From JAXLQL01 sp046331625 (lineage in GTDB: Bacteria; Acidobacteriota; Terriglobia; Bryobacterales; Bryobacteraceae): DNA of 64,000 nt. Below, piece by piece: positions 32,093 to 41,519 of this stretch. Position numbers and translations under genes: made by a program. Position 1 is the first letter of the stretch; every line of letters begins with the position of its first letter. The notes under the pieces are model-generated. The model was not told the DNA's origin and did no database searches. It saw only the letters and a program-made list of their open reading frames with translations. Location of the stretch: contig JAXLQL010000003.1 in NCBI GenBank assembly GCA_046331625.1, forward strand, positions 372,001 to 436,000, read 5' to 3'.

Positions 32093-35047
32093 CTAGAAGA
32101 TCAGCTTCACGGCCAGTTGCAGAATCCGCGGATCGAACGTCGACTGCACCCAACCAAACGTCGTCGACGGGACCGCTGGATTGAACAACGGCCGGAAGGC
32201 TCCGCCGCTATAGGTGTACCGCGTGGTCAGCATCCCGTTGATGTTGGCTCGATTCGGAATGTTGAAGGCCTCGCCAATCAACTGCAGCCGGACCCGTTCC
32301 GCCCACACCGGGATATCCTTGGACACCCGAACGTCAACGGTAGCGAACTCGGGCCCGCGGATTGTGTTGCGGCCAACGCCAGGCGACCGGTCATTTGCAG
32401 TGTTACTATCGTTGCCGGGGTCGCCGGTGGTGATGTCGTAAAATGCGCGTCCAGACTGTGCTTGAGTAAGTAGTCCGAGGTGCCAGTACCCCAGGATCGT
32501 TCTCATCGCACGGTTCCCTGCCTTATTGCCGTACGCGATGTCCCAGTTCCCCGACAAGACCAGCCGATGGCGGATATCTGCCAGTCCAGGACCGCGATCG
32601 AGGTTCGGCAGGAGCGTGTCCTGCGCCACTTTGGCGTCGTCGCCGGCGTTGCCTGGGACCACGGACGTTCCATCGGGCGTGGTGTCGATCACTTTCGAAA
32701 GCGTGTATGATGCTTGCACTTGGAAATTCTGCGCGAACCGGCGTTGGAAGTGCACGAAGCCGCCGTGATAGATGGAGTTTCCACCGCTGTCGAACAGTGA
32801 GATGCGTCCGAAAGCGGGATTGGGCCGGGCGGGTCCGGCGGTGCCCGGATGGCGCGCGAAAGTCATCGGAGTGCCTTGCGCCGCAGTGCAGGCAGCGAAC
32901 GTGGGGCAGAAAAAGCCGGCCGTGGGAACGGACGGGAATAGGTTGATGTCGCGAGTTCGGGTCAGGTGCGTTCCGTTGACACCGAGGTAGCCCAAGGTGA
33001 CGCTCGCCTTTCCACCAACCGCGATCTCGGTTTGCAGGCTGAACTGCTGGGTCCGAGGAGTCTTGAAATTCGGATCCGTCACATAGATATCCGGAGGCGT
33101 GCCTGGTCCGGGCGCCGCCTTCAGCACATTCGGGTATGTGGGAATGTTCGAGGTCACCAGATACTGCGCCGAAGCGAATCCGTTGTTGAGGATCGCCGTG
33201 CTGAGAAGGAGACCGGGCGTGCGCCCATAGTAGATACCGTAGCCGCCGCGCACAACCACCTTTTCGCTCTGCGTCACCCGATAGGCGAAGCCGAATCGCG
33301 GACCGAGATTCTTCTTGTCGGTCGGGATCCGATCGGTTCGAAGGTTGGCCGCCGCCAGCCCCGCGTTCGGATTGTTGTAGTCCGGTTGCCGGAAGGCGAA
33401 GTAATCGTAGCGGAGGCCGTAGTTGAGAGTCAGCCGGTCCGTAACACGCCACGTGTCCTGCGCGAAGAAGGCCCACTCGTTGACGTCGGGGCGGCTGATC
33501 GGGAACTCCGTACCGGATCCGGGAAACGACTGCCGGAATTGAGACGGCCGCTGATTCAGAAAGTCGTCATAACTGTTGAACGTGAATCCGCCGGCGAAGA
33601 ATCCAGGGAAATAGTTCTCCGCGCGGAGGAAGTTGAAGTCGAACCCGAACTTGAACGCATGGCGCGAGCGCAGCCAAGACACGTTCGCCGTAGGCTGATA
33701 CGCGTAGGTGTTCGTGTATCGCGGACTGAAGTTGTTGGCTCCGAACACGATGCCGTTGATGATGTTCACCTCGGGACCTTTGGTGTTCGCATAGCCGGGC
33801 TGCTTGTCCTGCACGAGGTTGAACCGGCCCTCGACGACTACATTCGATCCGAAAGTGCGATTGTAGGTCGCGGCCAGGTTATCGGTGTTGACTTCGTTGT
33901 TCCCCGAATGCTCCTCGGCGATGTTCGAACCGAACGACTCCTGGTTCAGCCCCGTGTACCGGCTCATGTTGTAGCGAACGCTGAGGCGCTCGCGGTCGGA
34001 GATGTTCCAGTCCATCTTCACCAGGCCCAGGTTGTTCTGGAGCCCGATCAAATACGGTGTGAGGTACTTGCCGAACGGACCAGACGCTCCTCCAGGCGGT
34101 GTGATGTTGGGCACCACCACCTGCGACTGTTTGTTGCGCTGGCCGTCATAGCTGAGGAAGAAGAACAGCTTGTCCCGCTTGACGGGACCACCGAGCGTTC
34201 CGCCGAATTGGTTGAAGTGATACGGATTCTTTCGAGCGCCATTGCGGTTGTTGATGAAGATGTTGGCGTTCATGCCCTTGTCGCGATAGAACTCGAATGC
34301 TTCCCCGTGAAACTGATTCGTGCCCGACCGGGTGATCACGTTGATCACACCGCCGCTGGCGCGGCCCTGCTCGGCCGGAAACGAGTTCGTGCTCACCTGG
34401 AACTCTTGCACCGCGCCTTGGCTGAATGCAGGTGGACGAAGTCCCGTTCGTCCCGTGGCTTGTCCGTAGAAGAGGTTGTTCGAATCGGCCCCGTCGACGG
34501 TCACGGCATTGTTCGGACCACGCTGTCCCCCGAAAGAGAAGTCGCCGCCGCGAGTGGGATCTTTCACCACGCCTGGCGTCAACAGCGCAAGGTCGATGAA
34601 GCTCCGCCCGTTGAGCGGAAGATTGGCAACCGATGCGGAATTGACCGTGGCCGCCGTGCTCGAACGCGAGGTCTCGATTACTGGAGTCTCGCTCGACACG
34701 GTGACGGTTTCAGTCGCCGCACCGATCTCGAGGCGAGCATCTACGGTCACCACCGCGCCCACGGTCAAGGTGATGTCCTTTCGAACTGCGCTCTTGAATC
34801 CGGACATCTCGACGGTCACCTCGTAAGTGCCCGGCGGAACTCCGCGGAAGCTGTACAAGCCGGCGGATGTGGTCGGCATCGAGCGCACGAATCCGGTTTC
34901 GAGGCTGCGAACAGTTGCTTTGGCGTTGGCCACCGCAGCCCCCGTGGGGTCTGTTACGGTTCCATTGAGGGTGGCGCTGGCGATCTCGGACTGGGGGAAG
35001 GCGCAAGCTGCGAAGAGTAGCGAAAGAGCGAAGCGAGTAATGGGCAT
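32093..35047 (-). CDS. TonB-dependent receptor with carboxypeptidase-regulatory domain (Oar-like)
   Basis: This 984-residue outer-membrane protein has a signal peptide (MPITRFALSLLFAACAFPQ), then an Ig-like carboxypeptidase-regulatory domain at about 25-105 (NGTVTDPTGAAVANA, GLYSFRGVPPGTYEVTVEM), a plug region (LPLNGRSFIDLALLTPGV, TVDGADSNN, GVINVITRSGTNQFHG) and a long barrel ending in LQLAVKLIF. Such receptors are highly multiplied in Solibacter-like bacteria and import or bind large substrates, probably sugars or peptides, powered by TonB. An upstream in-frame ATG at 35062 is possible. It is divergent from the alcohol dehydrogenase gene, 86 bases away. No substrate can be named. Confidence 0.93.
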   Translation of the reverse strand: MPITRFALSLLFAACAFPQSEIASATLNGTVTDPTGAAVANAKATVRSLETGFVRSMPTTSAGLYSFRGVPPGTYEVTVEMSGFKSAVRKDITLTVGAVVTVDARLEIGAATETVTVSSETPVIETSRSSTAATVNSASVANLPLNGRSFIDLALLTPGVVKDPTRGGDFSFGGQRGPNNAVTVDGADSNNLFYGQATGRTGLRPPAFSQGAVQEFQVSTNSFPAEQGRASGGVINVITRSGTNQFHGEAFEFYRDKGMNANIFINNRNGARKNPYHFNQFGGTLGGPVKRDKLFFFLSYDGQRNKQSQVVVPNITPPGGASGPFGKYLTPYLIGLQNNLGLVKMDWNISDRERLSVRYNMSRYTGLNQESFGSNIAEEHSGNNEVNTDNLAATYNRTFGSNVVVEGRFNLVQDKQPGYANTKGPEVNIINGIVFGANNFSPRYTNTYAYQPTANVSWLRSRHAFKFGFDFNFLRAENYFPGFFAGGFTFNSYDDFLNQRPSQFRQSFPGSGTEFPISRPDVNEWAFFAQDTWRVTDRLTLNYGLRYDYFAFRQPDYNNPNAGLAAANLRTDRIPTDKKNLGPRFGFAYRVTQSEKVVVRGGYGIYYGRTPGLLLSTAILNNGFASAQYLVTSNIPTYPNVLKAAPGPGTPPDIYVTDPNFKTPRTQQFSLQTEIAVGGKASVTLGYLGVNGTHLTRTRDINLFPSVPTAGFFCPTFAACTAAQGTPMTFARHPGTAGPARPNPAFGRISLFDSGGNSIYHGGFVHFQRRFAQNFQVQASYTLSKVIDTTPDGTSVVPGNAGDDAKVAQDTLLPNLDRGPGLADIRHRLVLSGNWDIAYGNKAGNRAMRTILGYWHLGLLTQAQSGRAFYDITTGDPGNDSNTANDRSPGVGRNTIRGPEFATVDVRVSKDIPVWAERVRLQLIGEAFNIPNRANINGMLTTRYTYSGGAFRPLFNPAVPSTTFGWVQSTFDPRILQLAVKLIF

Positions 35048-35133
35048 ACAGCGTGTTTCCATTGTTCTTTTCAGTCTACCAGTCAGTTGTGAATATCCAG
35101 TTTCAGCCGCGGCAGCCGCTATACTGGCCGTTC

Positions 35134-36084
35134 ATGATCTCCGTTCACTTGGCTGGCGGGCTCGCGAAGGTCCGGCGGTCCGCTGTGCCCGCGCGAGCCG
35201 AGGGCTTCTCGCTCATTCGCCTGCTCGCTGCCGGTATCTGCAATACCGACCTCGAGTTGCAACGCGGCTATTACGGTTTTCGCGGACGCCCCGGACACGA
35301 GTTCGTGGGCGAGGTGGTGGCGTCAGACACGAAGGCTCTGATCGGCAAACGCGTGGTGGGCGAGATCAATCTCGCTTGCCGCCGGTGCGAGTGGTGCTCG
35401 AATGGACTCGGCCGCCATTGCCCTGCGCGCACGGTGCTCGGAATCGTTCGGCATCCCGGTGCGTTCGCGGAGTTCCTCACTCTGCCAGATGCCAACCTCC
35501 ATGTGGTGCCCGCGCGGATCTCCACCGAGCGTGCGGTGTTCGTGGAACCTGTGGCTGCCGCGTGCGAGATCCTCGATCAGGTGAAGATTCCGAAGGGCGC
35601 CAAGGTCGCGGTACTCGGTGACGGCAAGCTTGGGCTCTTGATCGCACAGGTGCTCACGATTCACGGAGCGCAGGTGATGCACTATGGCCGGCATCGGGAG
35701 AAGCTCGCAATCTCCGCTGCCGTTGGCGCCGCTACTGAGGTGGTGCGAAAGCGGCTGCCGCAGGCGGAGTTCGGCATCGTGGTCGACGCGACGGGTTCGC
35801 CGGCGGGGCTCGAAACCGCCATCGGAATGACGCGCCCGCGCGGAACTGTCGTGATGAAGTCCACGGTGCATGGAGCTGTTTCGTTCAACGCGGCCACGTC
35901 GATCGTGAACGAGATCACGCTGGTCGGCTCGCGCTGCGGCCGGTTCGAACCCGCGCTGCGGATGCTGCCGAAACTGAAGCTCGACGAGATGGTCGCCGCG
36001 CGGTACCCGCTTTCCCTGGCGCCCGCTGCCTTCGAGCGAGCAGCCTCGGCGGGCGTGCTGAAGGTGTTACTGACGCCCGCGTGA
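35134..36084 (+). CDS. zinc-dependent medium-chain alcohol dehydrogenase
   Basis: This 316-residue enzyme of the MDR superfamily has the catalytic-zinc ligands in AGICNTDLE and GHEFVGEVV, the structural-zinc cysteines in CRRCEWCSNGLGRHC, and the Rossmann motif VAVLGDGKLGLLIAQV. It resembles threonine/sorbitol dehydrogenase-like members; the substrate is not known. The first residues MISVHLAGGLAKV make a good N-terminus, so the ATG at 35134 is preferred over one at 35053. Its end overlaps the convergent agmatine deiminase gene by 18 bases. Confidence 0.88.
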   Translation: MISVHLAGGLAKVRRSAVPARAEGFSLIRLLAAGICNTDLELQRGYYGFRGRPGHEFVGEVVASDTKALIGKRVVGEINLACRRCEWCSNGLGRHCPARTVLGIVRHPGAFAEFLTLPDANLHVVPARISTERAVFVEPVAAACEILDQVKIPKGAKVAVLGDGKLGLLIAQVLTIHGAQVMHYGRHREKLAISAAVGAATEVVRKRLPQAEFGIVVDATGSPAGLETAIGMTRPRGTVVMKSTVHGAVSFNAATSIVNEITLVGSRCGRFEPALRMLPKLKLDEMVAARYPLSLAPAAFERAASAGVLKVLLTPA

Positions 36085-37104
36085 GGCTGGCTGCTGCTGC
36101 GTCATGCAATGGAGCGTTCCGAGCCCGAGCACCAGGTCACGGCAGTGGATCCCCACGACGCGACGGCGCGGAAACAGCGCCGCAAGCGTGTTCAGCGCTT
36201 CGGCATCGCGCGGATCGTTGAAAGTGGGCACCAGCACCAGCTTGTTTGCGATATAGAAGTTCGCGTAGCTCGCTGGCAGCCGCTGACCGTCAAACCAAAT
36301 GGGCTCCGGCATGGGCAAGGTCGCGATGCGCCCGATGAATCCCTGTTTCGCCATCCGCCGAAGGAGTTCGAGATTCTCGCGCAATGGCTCGTAGTTCTCG
36401 TCGCGCTTGCTCGACTCCACCACCGTCACCACCGTGTGCGGATCGGTGAAGCGCGCCAGGTCGTCCACGTGCCCGTGCGTATCGTCACCAGCGATGCCGC
36501 GCTTCAGCCACAGCACTCGCCGGATGCCGAGCCAGTTGGCGAAGATGACTTCGAGATCCAGCCGCGCGAGCCCGGGGTTGCGCGCTTGCACGTCGCTCAG
36601 CAAGCACTCCTCGGTGCTGAGCATGAGCCCGTGACCGTTGACGTCAATGCTCCCGCCTTCGAGCACCATGTCAATAGGATGCTCTTCGATCCCGAGCTTG
36701 CGCGAAACGAAATGCGGCACCGCGTTGTCGTGTTTCCAGTTCGAGTACTTGGCCCAGCCGTTGAACTTCCAGTTGGTGATGGCGACGCCTTGCTTGGCCT
36801 TGCGCACGAAGATCGGAGCGAAGTCGCGAGCCCAACTGCGATCCGTCGGGCAGGTGTAGAAATCCACCGCGGCCATGTCGACGCCGCACTTGCGGAACAC
36901 GGCCGTGGCGGCGCGGCGCTCGCTCGCATCGCGTACCAGCAGACGCACACGCTCCACTCGCGAGAGATGCCGCGCGATGTCGCCATAGACCCAAGGGATC
37001 GGCTCGAACTTCCCCGGCCAGTCCGATTGCTCGTGCGGCCATGCGAGCCAGGTTGCTTCATGCGGTTCCCACTCGGCCGGCATCCGAAACTGCATCCCCC
37101 TCAT
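36067..37104 (-). CDS. aguA: agmatine deiminase
   Basis: This enzyme converts agmatine to N-carbamoylputrescine and ammonia. The 345-residue protein shows the family's motifs in order: MPAEWEPHEATWLAWPH at the start, DRSWARDFAPIFV, VLEGGSIDVNG, the catalytic region GDDTHGHVDDLARF, and GLGTLHCMTQQQP with the nucleophilic cysteine near the end. Its ATG overlaps the stop of the next gene, aguB (ATGA), and together they make putrescine. The 18-base convergent overlap with the dehydrogenase at its end is unusual. Confidence 0.95.
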   Translation of the reverse strand: MRGMQFRMPAEWEPHEATWLAWPHEQSDWPGKFEPIPWVYGDIARHLSRVERVRLLVRDASERRAATAVFRKCGVDMAAVDFYTCPTDRSWARDFAPIFVRKAKQGVAITNWKFNGWAKYSNWKHDNAVPHFVSRKLGIEEHPIDMVLEGGSIDVNGHGLMLSTEECLLSDVQARNPGLARLDLEVIFANWLGIRRVLWLKRGIAGDDTHGHVDDLARFTDPHTVVTVVESSKRDENYEPLRENLELLRRMAKQGFIGRIATLPMPEPIWFDGQRLPASYANFYIANKLVLVPTFNDPRDAEALNTLAALFPRRRVVGIHCRDLVLGLGTLHCMTQQQPASRGRQ

Positions 37105-38006
37105 TCGCCCAGCCACCTGCTCGTCAGCGGAGCAAATGCGTCAACGCGCCGGTCCCGGAGGAAGGGCCAATTGCGGCGCACATCTTCGATTCGGCCGCGG
37201 CTGCATTCGGCGATCAGGATTTCTTCTTTGTCCACCGGCGCATCGGCCACCAGCACACCGAATGGGTCCGACACGAACGACGAGCCCCAGAACTCGATGC
37301 CGCTCTTGGCATCGGGCCGCGGCGGCGGACCCTCGTATCCGCAGCGATTCGGCGCCGCCACATAGATGCCGTTGGCGATGGCGTGGCCGCGCTGCACGGT
37401 GCGCCATGCGTCTCGCTGCGAGGATCCGTACTGCTGCTTCTCCATCGGATGCCAGCCGATCGCCGTCGGATAGAAAATGATGTCAGCGCCGCCGAGTGCG
37501 GCTAGCCGCGCGCCTTCCGGATACCACTGGTCCCAGCAAATGAGCACGGCGATCCGGCCGTAGCGCGTGTCGAAATTGCGGAAGCCTAGGTCGCCTGGTG
37601 TGAAGTAGAACTTTTCGTAGTAGAGCGGATCGTCCGGGATGTGCATCTTGCGATAGATGCCGAGCGTGGATCCATCGGCGTCGATCACCACGGCGCTGTT
37701 GTGATAGAGCCCGCGGGCGCGCTTCTCGAAGATCGGAACCACGATCACCACTTTATGTTTCGCGGCGACTTTGGCCAGCGCCTCGGTCGAAGGCCCTGGC
37801 ACGGTCTCGGCCAAGTCGAACAGATCGGGATTCTCCTCGCGGCAGAAGTACTGTGAACGGAACAACTCCTGCAAGCAAACGAGCTGCGCTCCTTGGCGGG
37901 CGGCTTGACGGGTACGGTCGACTGCTTTGGCGAGGTTCTCGGCGGGGTCTGGCGAGCAGGTCATCTGCACCAGCCCCACACGAAACGTGTCTGCGGAAAC
38001 GGGCAT
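37101..38006 (-). CDS. aguB: N-carbamoylputrescine amidase
   Basis: This nitrilase-superfamily enzyme completes putrescine synthesis, releasing CO2 and ammonia from N-carbamoylputrescine. The 301-residue protein carries the Glu-Lys-Cys triad blocks: LVCLQELFRSQYFC (Glu), the lysine in GIYRKMHIPDDP, and the cysteine in VLICWDQWYPEGARL, with the family's FYFTPGD following the lysine. The real start is the ATG at 38006; a longer frame to 38084 lies within the divergent leader. It and aguA form an operon. The next gene starts 16 bases away on the opposite strand. Confidence 0.95.
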   Translation of the reverse strand: MPVSADTFRVGLVQMTCSPDPAENLAKAVDRTRQAARQGAQLVCLQELFRSQYFCREENPDLFDLAETVPGPSTEALAKVAAKHKVVIVVPIFEKRARGLYHNSAVVIDADGSTLGIYRKMHIPDDPLYYEKFYFTPGDLGFRNFDTRYGRIAVLICWDQWYPEGARLAALGGADIIFYPTAIGWHPMEKQQYGSSQRDAWRTVQRGHAIANGIYVAAPNRCGYEGPPPRPDAKSGIEFWGSSFVSDPFGVLVADAPVDKEEILIAECSRGRIEDVRRNWPFLRDRRVDAFAPLTSRWLGE

Positions 38007-38022
38007 AGTATCATTGTGCCTT

Positions 38023-40491
38023 GTGCCCGGAATTCTCCGCCATGTTTTTTTGTGGATCGCGGTGGCGCAGGCCGCTGTCCCCACTCCGGCAGAGTATCTG
38101 GGCTACACGCCCGGCGAAGACTTCAAACTGGCTGACTACGCGGACGTAACCGGATACTTCCAGCGCCTCGCTCGCGAAAGCGATCGCATTCGCCTGGTGG
38201 AGTTCGGCAAGAGCGCGCTCGGCAAGCCGACGTACGTCGCGTTCCTCTCCTCGGCGGAGAACCTCGCGAAGCTCGACCGCTTTCGCGAGATCAGCCGCAA
38301 GCTTGCGCTCGGCGAGGCTTCCGAGGATGAGGCGCGGCGGCTCTCCGAAGAAGGCAAGGCGGTCGTGTGGATCGACTCCGGGCTCCATGCGAGCGAAGTG
38401 GCTCCCGTCCAGCACTCCTTCGATCTCGCCTATCGAATGACCACGGCGGAGGATGCCGAGACGCGCCGCATTCGCGACAAGGTGATTCTCATGCAGGTGC
38501 CCGTCATCAATCCAGACGGGCTCGATTGGATCGTGCACTGGTATCGCGGCAACGTGGGCACGCCACACGAACTCGCGCCGCTGCCATGGCTCTATCAGAA
38601 GTACGCCGGGCACGACAACAATCGCGACTGGTTCATGCTCAACTTGGCGGAGACACGCAACGTCTCGCGTCTGCTGTTCCAGGAATGGTTCCCGCAGATC
38701 GTCTACAACCAGCACCAGGCCCCCGCGTTTCCGGCGCGCATTTTCGTGCCGCCCTACGCCGAGCCGTTGAACCCGAACATCCCCGCGCCCGTCATGGAAG
38801 GCATCAACGGCATCGGCGCCGCAATGAAGGAGCGATTCGCGCGAGAAGGCAAGACCGGCGTGCTCTCCTATCACGGCTTCGATGGTTGGTGGAATGGCGG
38901 ATTGCGAAGCGTGCCCGCGTTTCACAACATGCACGGGATCCTCACCGAAACCGCGCTCTACGGGTTCGGCACTCCGGGCCGCTACAAGAAGGAAGATCTG
39001 CCGGATCGCTTCGCCAACGGCATGCCCACGCGCGAGGCGAGCGTGTTCTACGAGCGCCCATGGCTCGGCGGCAAATGGGGCACACGTGACGCCATCGAGT
39101 ACATGCTCACGGCGGACTTCGCGATCCTGGAACTGGCTGCCGCGCGATCGAGCCACTTCCTGTACAAGTCTTGGGAAATGGCATCGGCGGCCACGGCATC
39201 CGGCAAGGCGGGCCGGCCCTACGCCTATGTCATTCCATCTGAACAGTGGGATCACCCGAGCGCGCTCGACATGCTGCGCCGCATGCAATGGGCGGGCGTT
39301 CAAGTGCAGCGCGCACGCTCGGCGTTTCGCGCGGGCGGCAAGGATTACGCCGCCGGGTCGCACGTGATCTTCGCGGGGCAGCCCTTCCGTTCTTATCTAG
39401 TGGATCTGCTCGAACCGCAGAAGTACCCGGAGATCCGTGCCGGCCAAGCGGGACCGACCAAGCGCCCCTACGATGTCGCCGGCTGGACGCTCAGCATGAA
39501 CATGGGCGTCACCGCCGCTCGCGTGGAAGACACGTTCGCCGCCGACCTCGAACCCGCCGGAGCGATCGAAACAGCGACCCCTTCGCGCGATCATCGAGAG
39601 AATGCGAGCTTCGTCTGGTTGGCCGCGCAGTTGGCCAATGGCCGCGAGGTTCGGCGCAAAGCCAATGGAGAGTTCGCCACTACTGCCGATCAGGCGGCCT
39701 GGTTGATGGCGGCGCCGAGAGTAGGGCTCTACGAGCCCTACGTCTCGAACATGGACACCGGCTGGACCCAATACGTGCTCGACGAACACCGCGTGCCGTA
39801 CTCGATCATCCACAATGGCGACTTCGTCAAAGACGATCTCCGTGACCGCTTCGACAGCATCGTGCTCGCGTCGCAGAGCGCTCGCGCGATCGTACACGGC
39901 GCGCGTTTGGGCGAGCACCCGGCGCGAAGCAATCCGATCCCCGGCGAAGAGAAGGTGGTGCAGCGTCCCGAGTTCAGCGGCGGTATCGGGCTGGCCGGCC
40001 TCGCGAACCTCGAAGCGTTCGTGCGCGTCGGCGGCACGTTGATCGCACTGGATGACGCCGCCGAGTTGCCAACCGAGAATTTCCCGCTGCCGCTACGGCC
40101 GTTGATCCGCGAAGGCGGTGGATTCTACTGTCCCGGCTCACTGATCCGCATTGATGTCGATACGTCGCATCCGCTTGCAGCGGGCATGCCTGCCGAAGCG
40201 TACGCGTTTCTGACCGGCGGGCAAGCCTGGGAGTCGACGCTCGCGCCTGCGTTCGAGCATGGTCCGCGCGAAGTGAAGACGGTGGCTCGCTATGCCTCGT
40301 CGAAGCTGCTGGCCAGCGGCTGGATCTCGGGCGAGAAAGCCGTGCTCGGCAAACCGATCCTGGTGGAAGCACGTCACGGCAAAGGTAAGGTGATCCTGTT
40401 CGGATTCCGGCCGCAGTTCCGTGCCCAGTCCACTGGCACATTCAAATTCCTGCTGAATGCCATTTACATGGCTTCCGCCAAAGGCTTATGA
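38023..40491 (+). CDS. secreted M14-family zinc carboxypeptidase
   Basis: This 822-residue metallopeptidase has a signal peptide in MPGILRHVFLWIAVAQAAV (start assigned to the GTG at 38023; a TTG at 38014 is possible). The zinc ligands are in GLHASEV (His122 and Glu125) and YNQHQAP (His231), and the catalytic Glu309 is in LTETALYG; NPDGLDW and NNRDW are further substrate-binding blocks. The catalytic part ends near residue 380 and a long C-terminal region of unknown fold follows, with a class-I glutamine-amidotransferase-like end (ILVEARHGKGKVILFGFRPQ). It is probably periplasmic and degrades peptides. Its stop overlaps the start of the next gene. Confidence 0.85.
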   Translation: MPGILRHVFLWIAVAQAAVPTPAEYLGYTPGEDFKLADYADVTGYFQRLARESDRIRLVEFGKSALGKPTYVAFLSSAENLAKLDRFREISRKLALGEASEDEARRLSEEGKAVVWIDSGLHASEVAPVQHSFDLAYRMTTAEDAETRRIRDKVILMQVPVINPDGLDWIVHWYRGNVGTPHELAPLPWLYQKYAGHDNNRDWFMLNLAETRNVSRLLFQEWFPQIVYNQHQAPAFPARIFVPPYAEPLNPNIPAPVMEGINGIGAAMKERFAREGKTGVLSYHGFDGWWNGGLRSVPAFHNMHGILTETALYGFGTPGRYKKEDLPDRFANGMPTREASVFYERPWLGGKWGTRDAIEYMLTADFAILELAAARSSHFLYKSWEMASAATASGKAGRPYAYVIPSEQWDHPSALDMLRRMQWAGVQVQRARSAFRAGGKDYAAGSHVIFAGQPFRSYLVDLLEPQKYPEIRAGQAGPTKRPYDVAGWTLSMNMGVTAARVEDTFAADLEPAGAIETATPSRDHRENASFVWLAAQLANGREVRRKANGEFATTADQAAWLMAAPRVGLYEPYVSNMDTGWTQYVLDEHRVPYSIIHNGDFVKDDLRDRFDSIVLASQSARAIVHGARLGEHPARSNPIPGEEKVVQRPEFSGGIGLAGLANLEAFVRVGGTLIALDDAAELPTENFPLPLRPLIREGGGFYCPGSLIRIDVDTSHPLAAGMPAEAYAFLTGGQAWESTLAPAFEHGPREVKTVARYASSKLLASGWISGEKAVLGKPILVEARHGKGKVILFGFRPQFRAQSTGTFKFLLNAIYMASAKGL

Positions 40492-41519
40492 AAATGTTTC
40501 GCCTCGGAGTCTCCTCCGATTTCTACACCGAAGCGCGCGAAGCCGCCGAGCAGGTGTTGCGCGCGAAGTTCTCCGGCCACGCTGGCATCGAGATAGTGCC
40601 TCTGCCTGCGTTTCCGAATCACCAGTCCACACCGGATGCATTGCGCGACCTCGACGCCGTGTTCGCCCTGGCCACTCGCATCAATGACGCGAGCCTCGAA
40701 GGCGTGGAGCGCCTGGCGTGCGTGGCGCGCTGGGGTGTGGGCTACGATCGCATCGATACGGATGCGCTCACTCGGCACGATGTGGCGCTGACCATCACGC
40801 CGAACTCGGTGAAGCGCCCCGTCGCCGAAGCCATCTTCACGTTCGCGCTGGCGCTTGCGAAAGATCTTCCCACGCAGGATGCAACAGTGCGCGCGGGTAA
40901 GTGGCGTGGAGCGCTCCCCCGGTTGGGCGTCAGCCTCGCGGGCAAGACGCTTGGCTCGGTGGGCTGCGGCAATATCGGCCAGGAGATGTTCCGCATGTCG
41001 CAGTCATTCAACTTCGGCCGGCGCATTGCTTGCGATCCGAACGTCACGCAGGACCAAGTGGCGGCTCTTGGCGTCGAGATGGTCGACATGGACACCGTCT
41101 TCCGCGAGAGCGACTTCGTCACGGTGAACGTGCTGCTCAACAAGAGGACCGAGAATCTGGTTCAGGAGCGTCATTTCCGCTTGATGAAGCCCACTGCGTA
41201 TTTCATCAACACCGCTCGCGGACCGATCGTCGAGCACGCTGCGCTCGTCAAGGCCCTGCGCGAGAAATGGATCACCGGCGCCGGCATTGACGTCTTCCCC
41301 GTGGAGCCCGCGCCGAAAGACGATCCGCTCTTCGCGCTCGACAACTGCATTCTTGCGCCGCACGCGATGGCCTGGACCAACGAGCTTATGCAGAACAACG
41401 GCAGCGAAGCCTCCGATGGCGTTTTGGCGCTGTCCCGTGGGGAAGTGCCGGCGTCAGTGGTCAATCGCGAAGTGCTTGACCGTCCCGGGTTCCAAGCAAA
41501 ACTGGAGCGTTTCCGATGA
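40488..41519 (+). CDS. D-isomer-specific 2-hydroxyacid dehydrogenase (first of a pair)
   Basis: This 343-residue NAD-dependent enzyme oxidises or forms a 2-hydroxyacid. It shows the family's nucleotide motif SVGCGNIGQEMFRM, the catalytic Arg block FINTARGPIVEHAAL, and Glu/His near VFPVEPAPKDDPLF and LAPHAMAW. Its start overlaps the peptidase stop (ATGA) and its stop overlaps the next dehydrogenase. The two neighbours are distant paralogues, not identical copies. The substrate is not evident, although glycerate- or phosphoglycerate-type acids are common. Confidence 0.88.
   Translation: MKMFRLGVSSDFYTEAREAAEQVLRAKFSGHAGIEIVPLPAFPNHQSTPDALRDLDAVFALATRINDASLEGVERLACVARWGVGYDRIDTDALTRHDVALTITPNSVKRPVAEAIFTFALALAKDLPTQDATVRAGKWRGALPRLGVSLAGKTLGSVGCGNIGQEMFRMSQSFNFGRRIACDPNVTQDQVAALGVEMVDMDTVFRESDFVTVNVLLNKRTENLVQERHFRLMKPTAYFINTARGPIVEHAALVKALREKWITGAGIDVFPVEPAPKDDPLFALDNCILAPHAMAWTNELMQNNGSEASDGVLALSRGEVPASVVNREVLDRPGFQAKLERFR

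Noticed and set aside
32966..35020. Very long open frame (about 684 codons) on the plus strand inside the TonB receptor gene
   Set aside because: It is the antisense of the receptor, encodes an arginine- and valine-rich low-information protein, and arises from the high third-position GC of the real gene.
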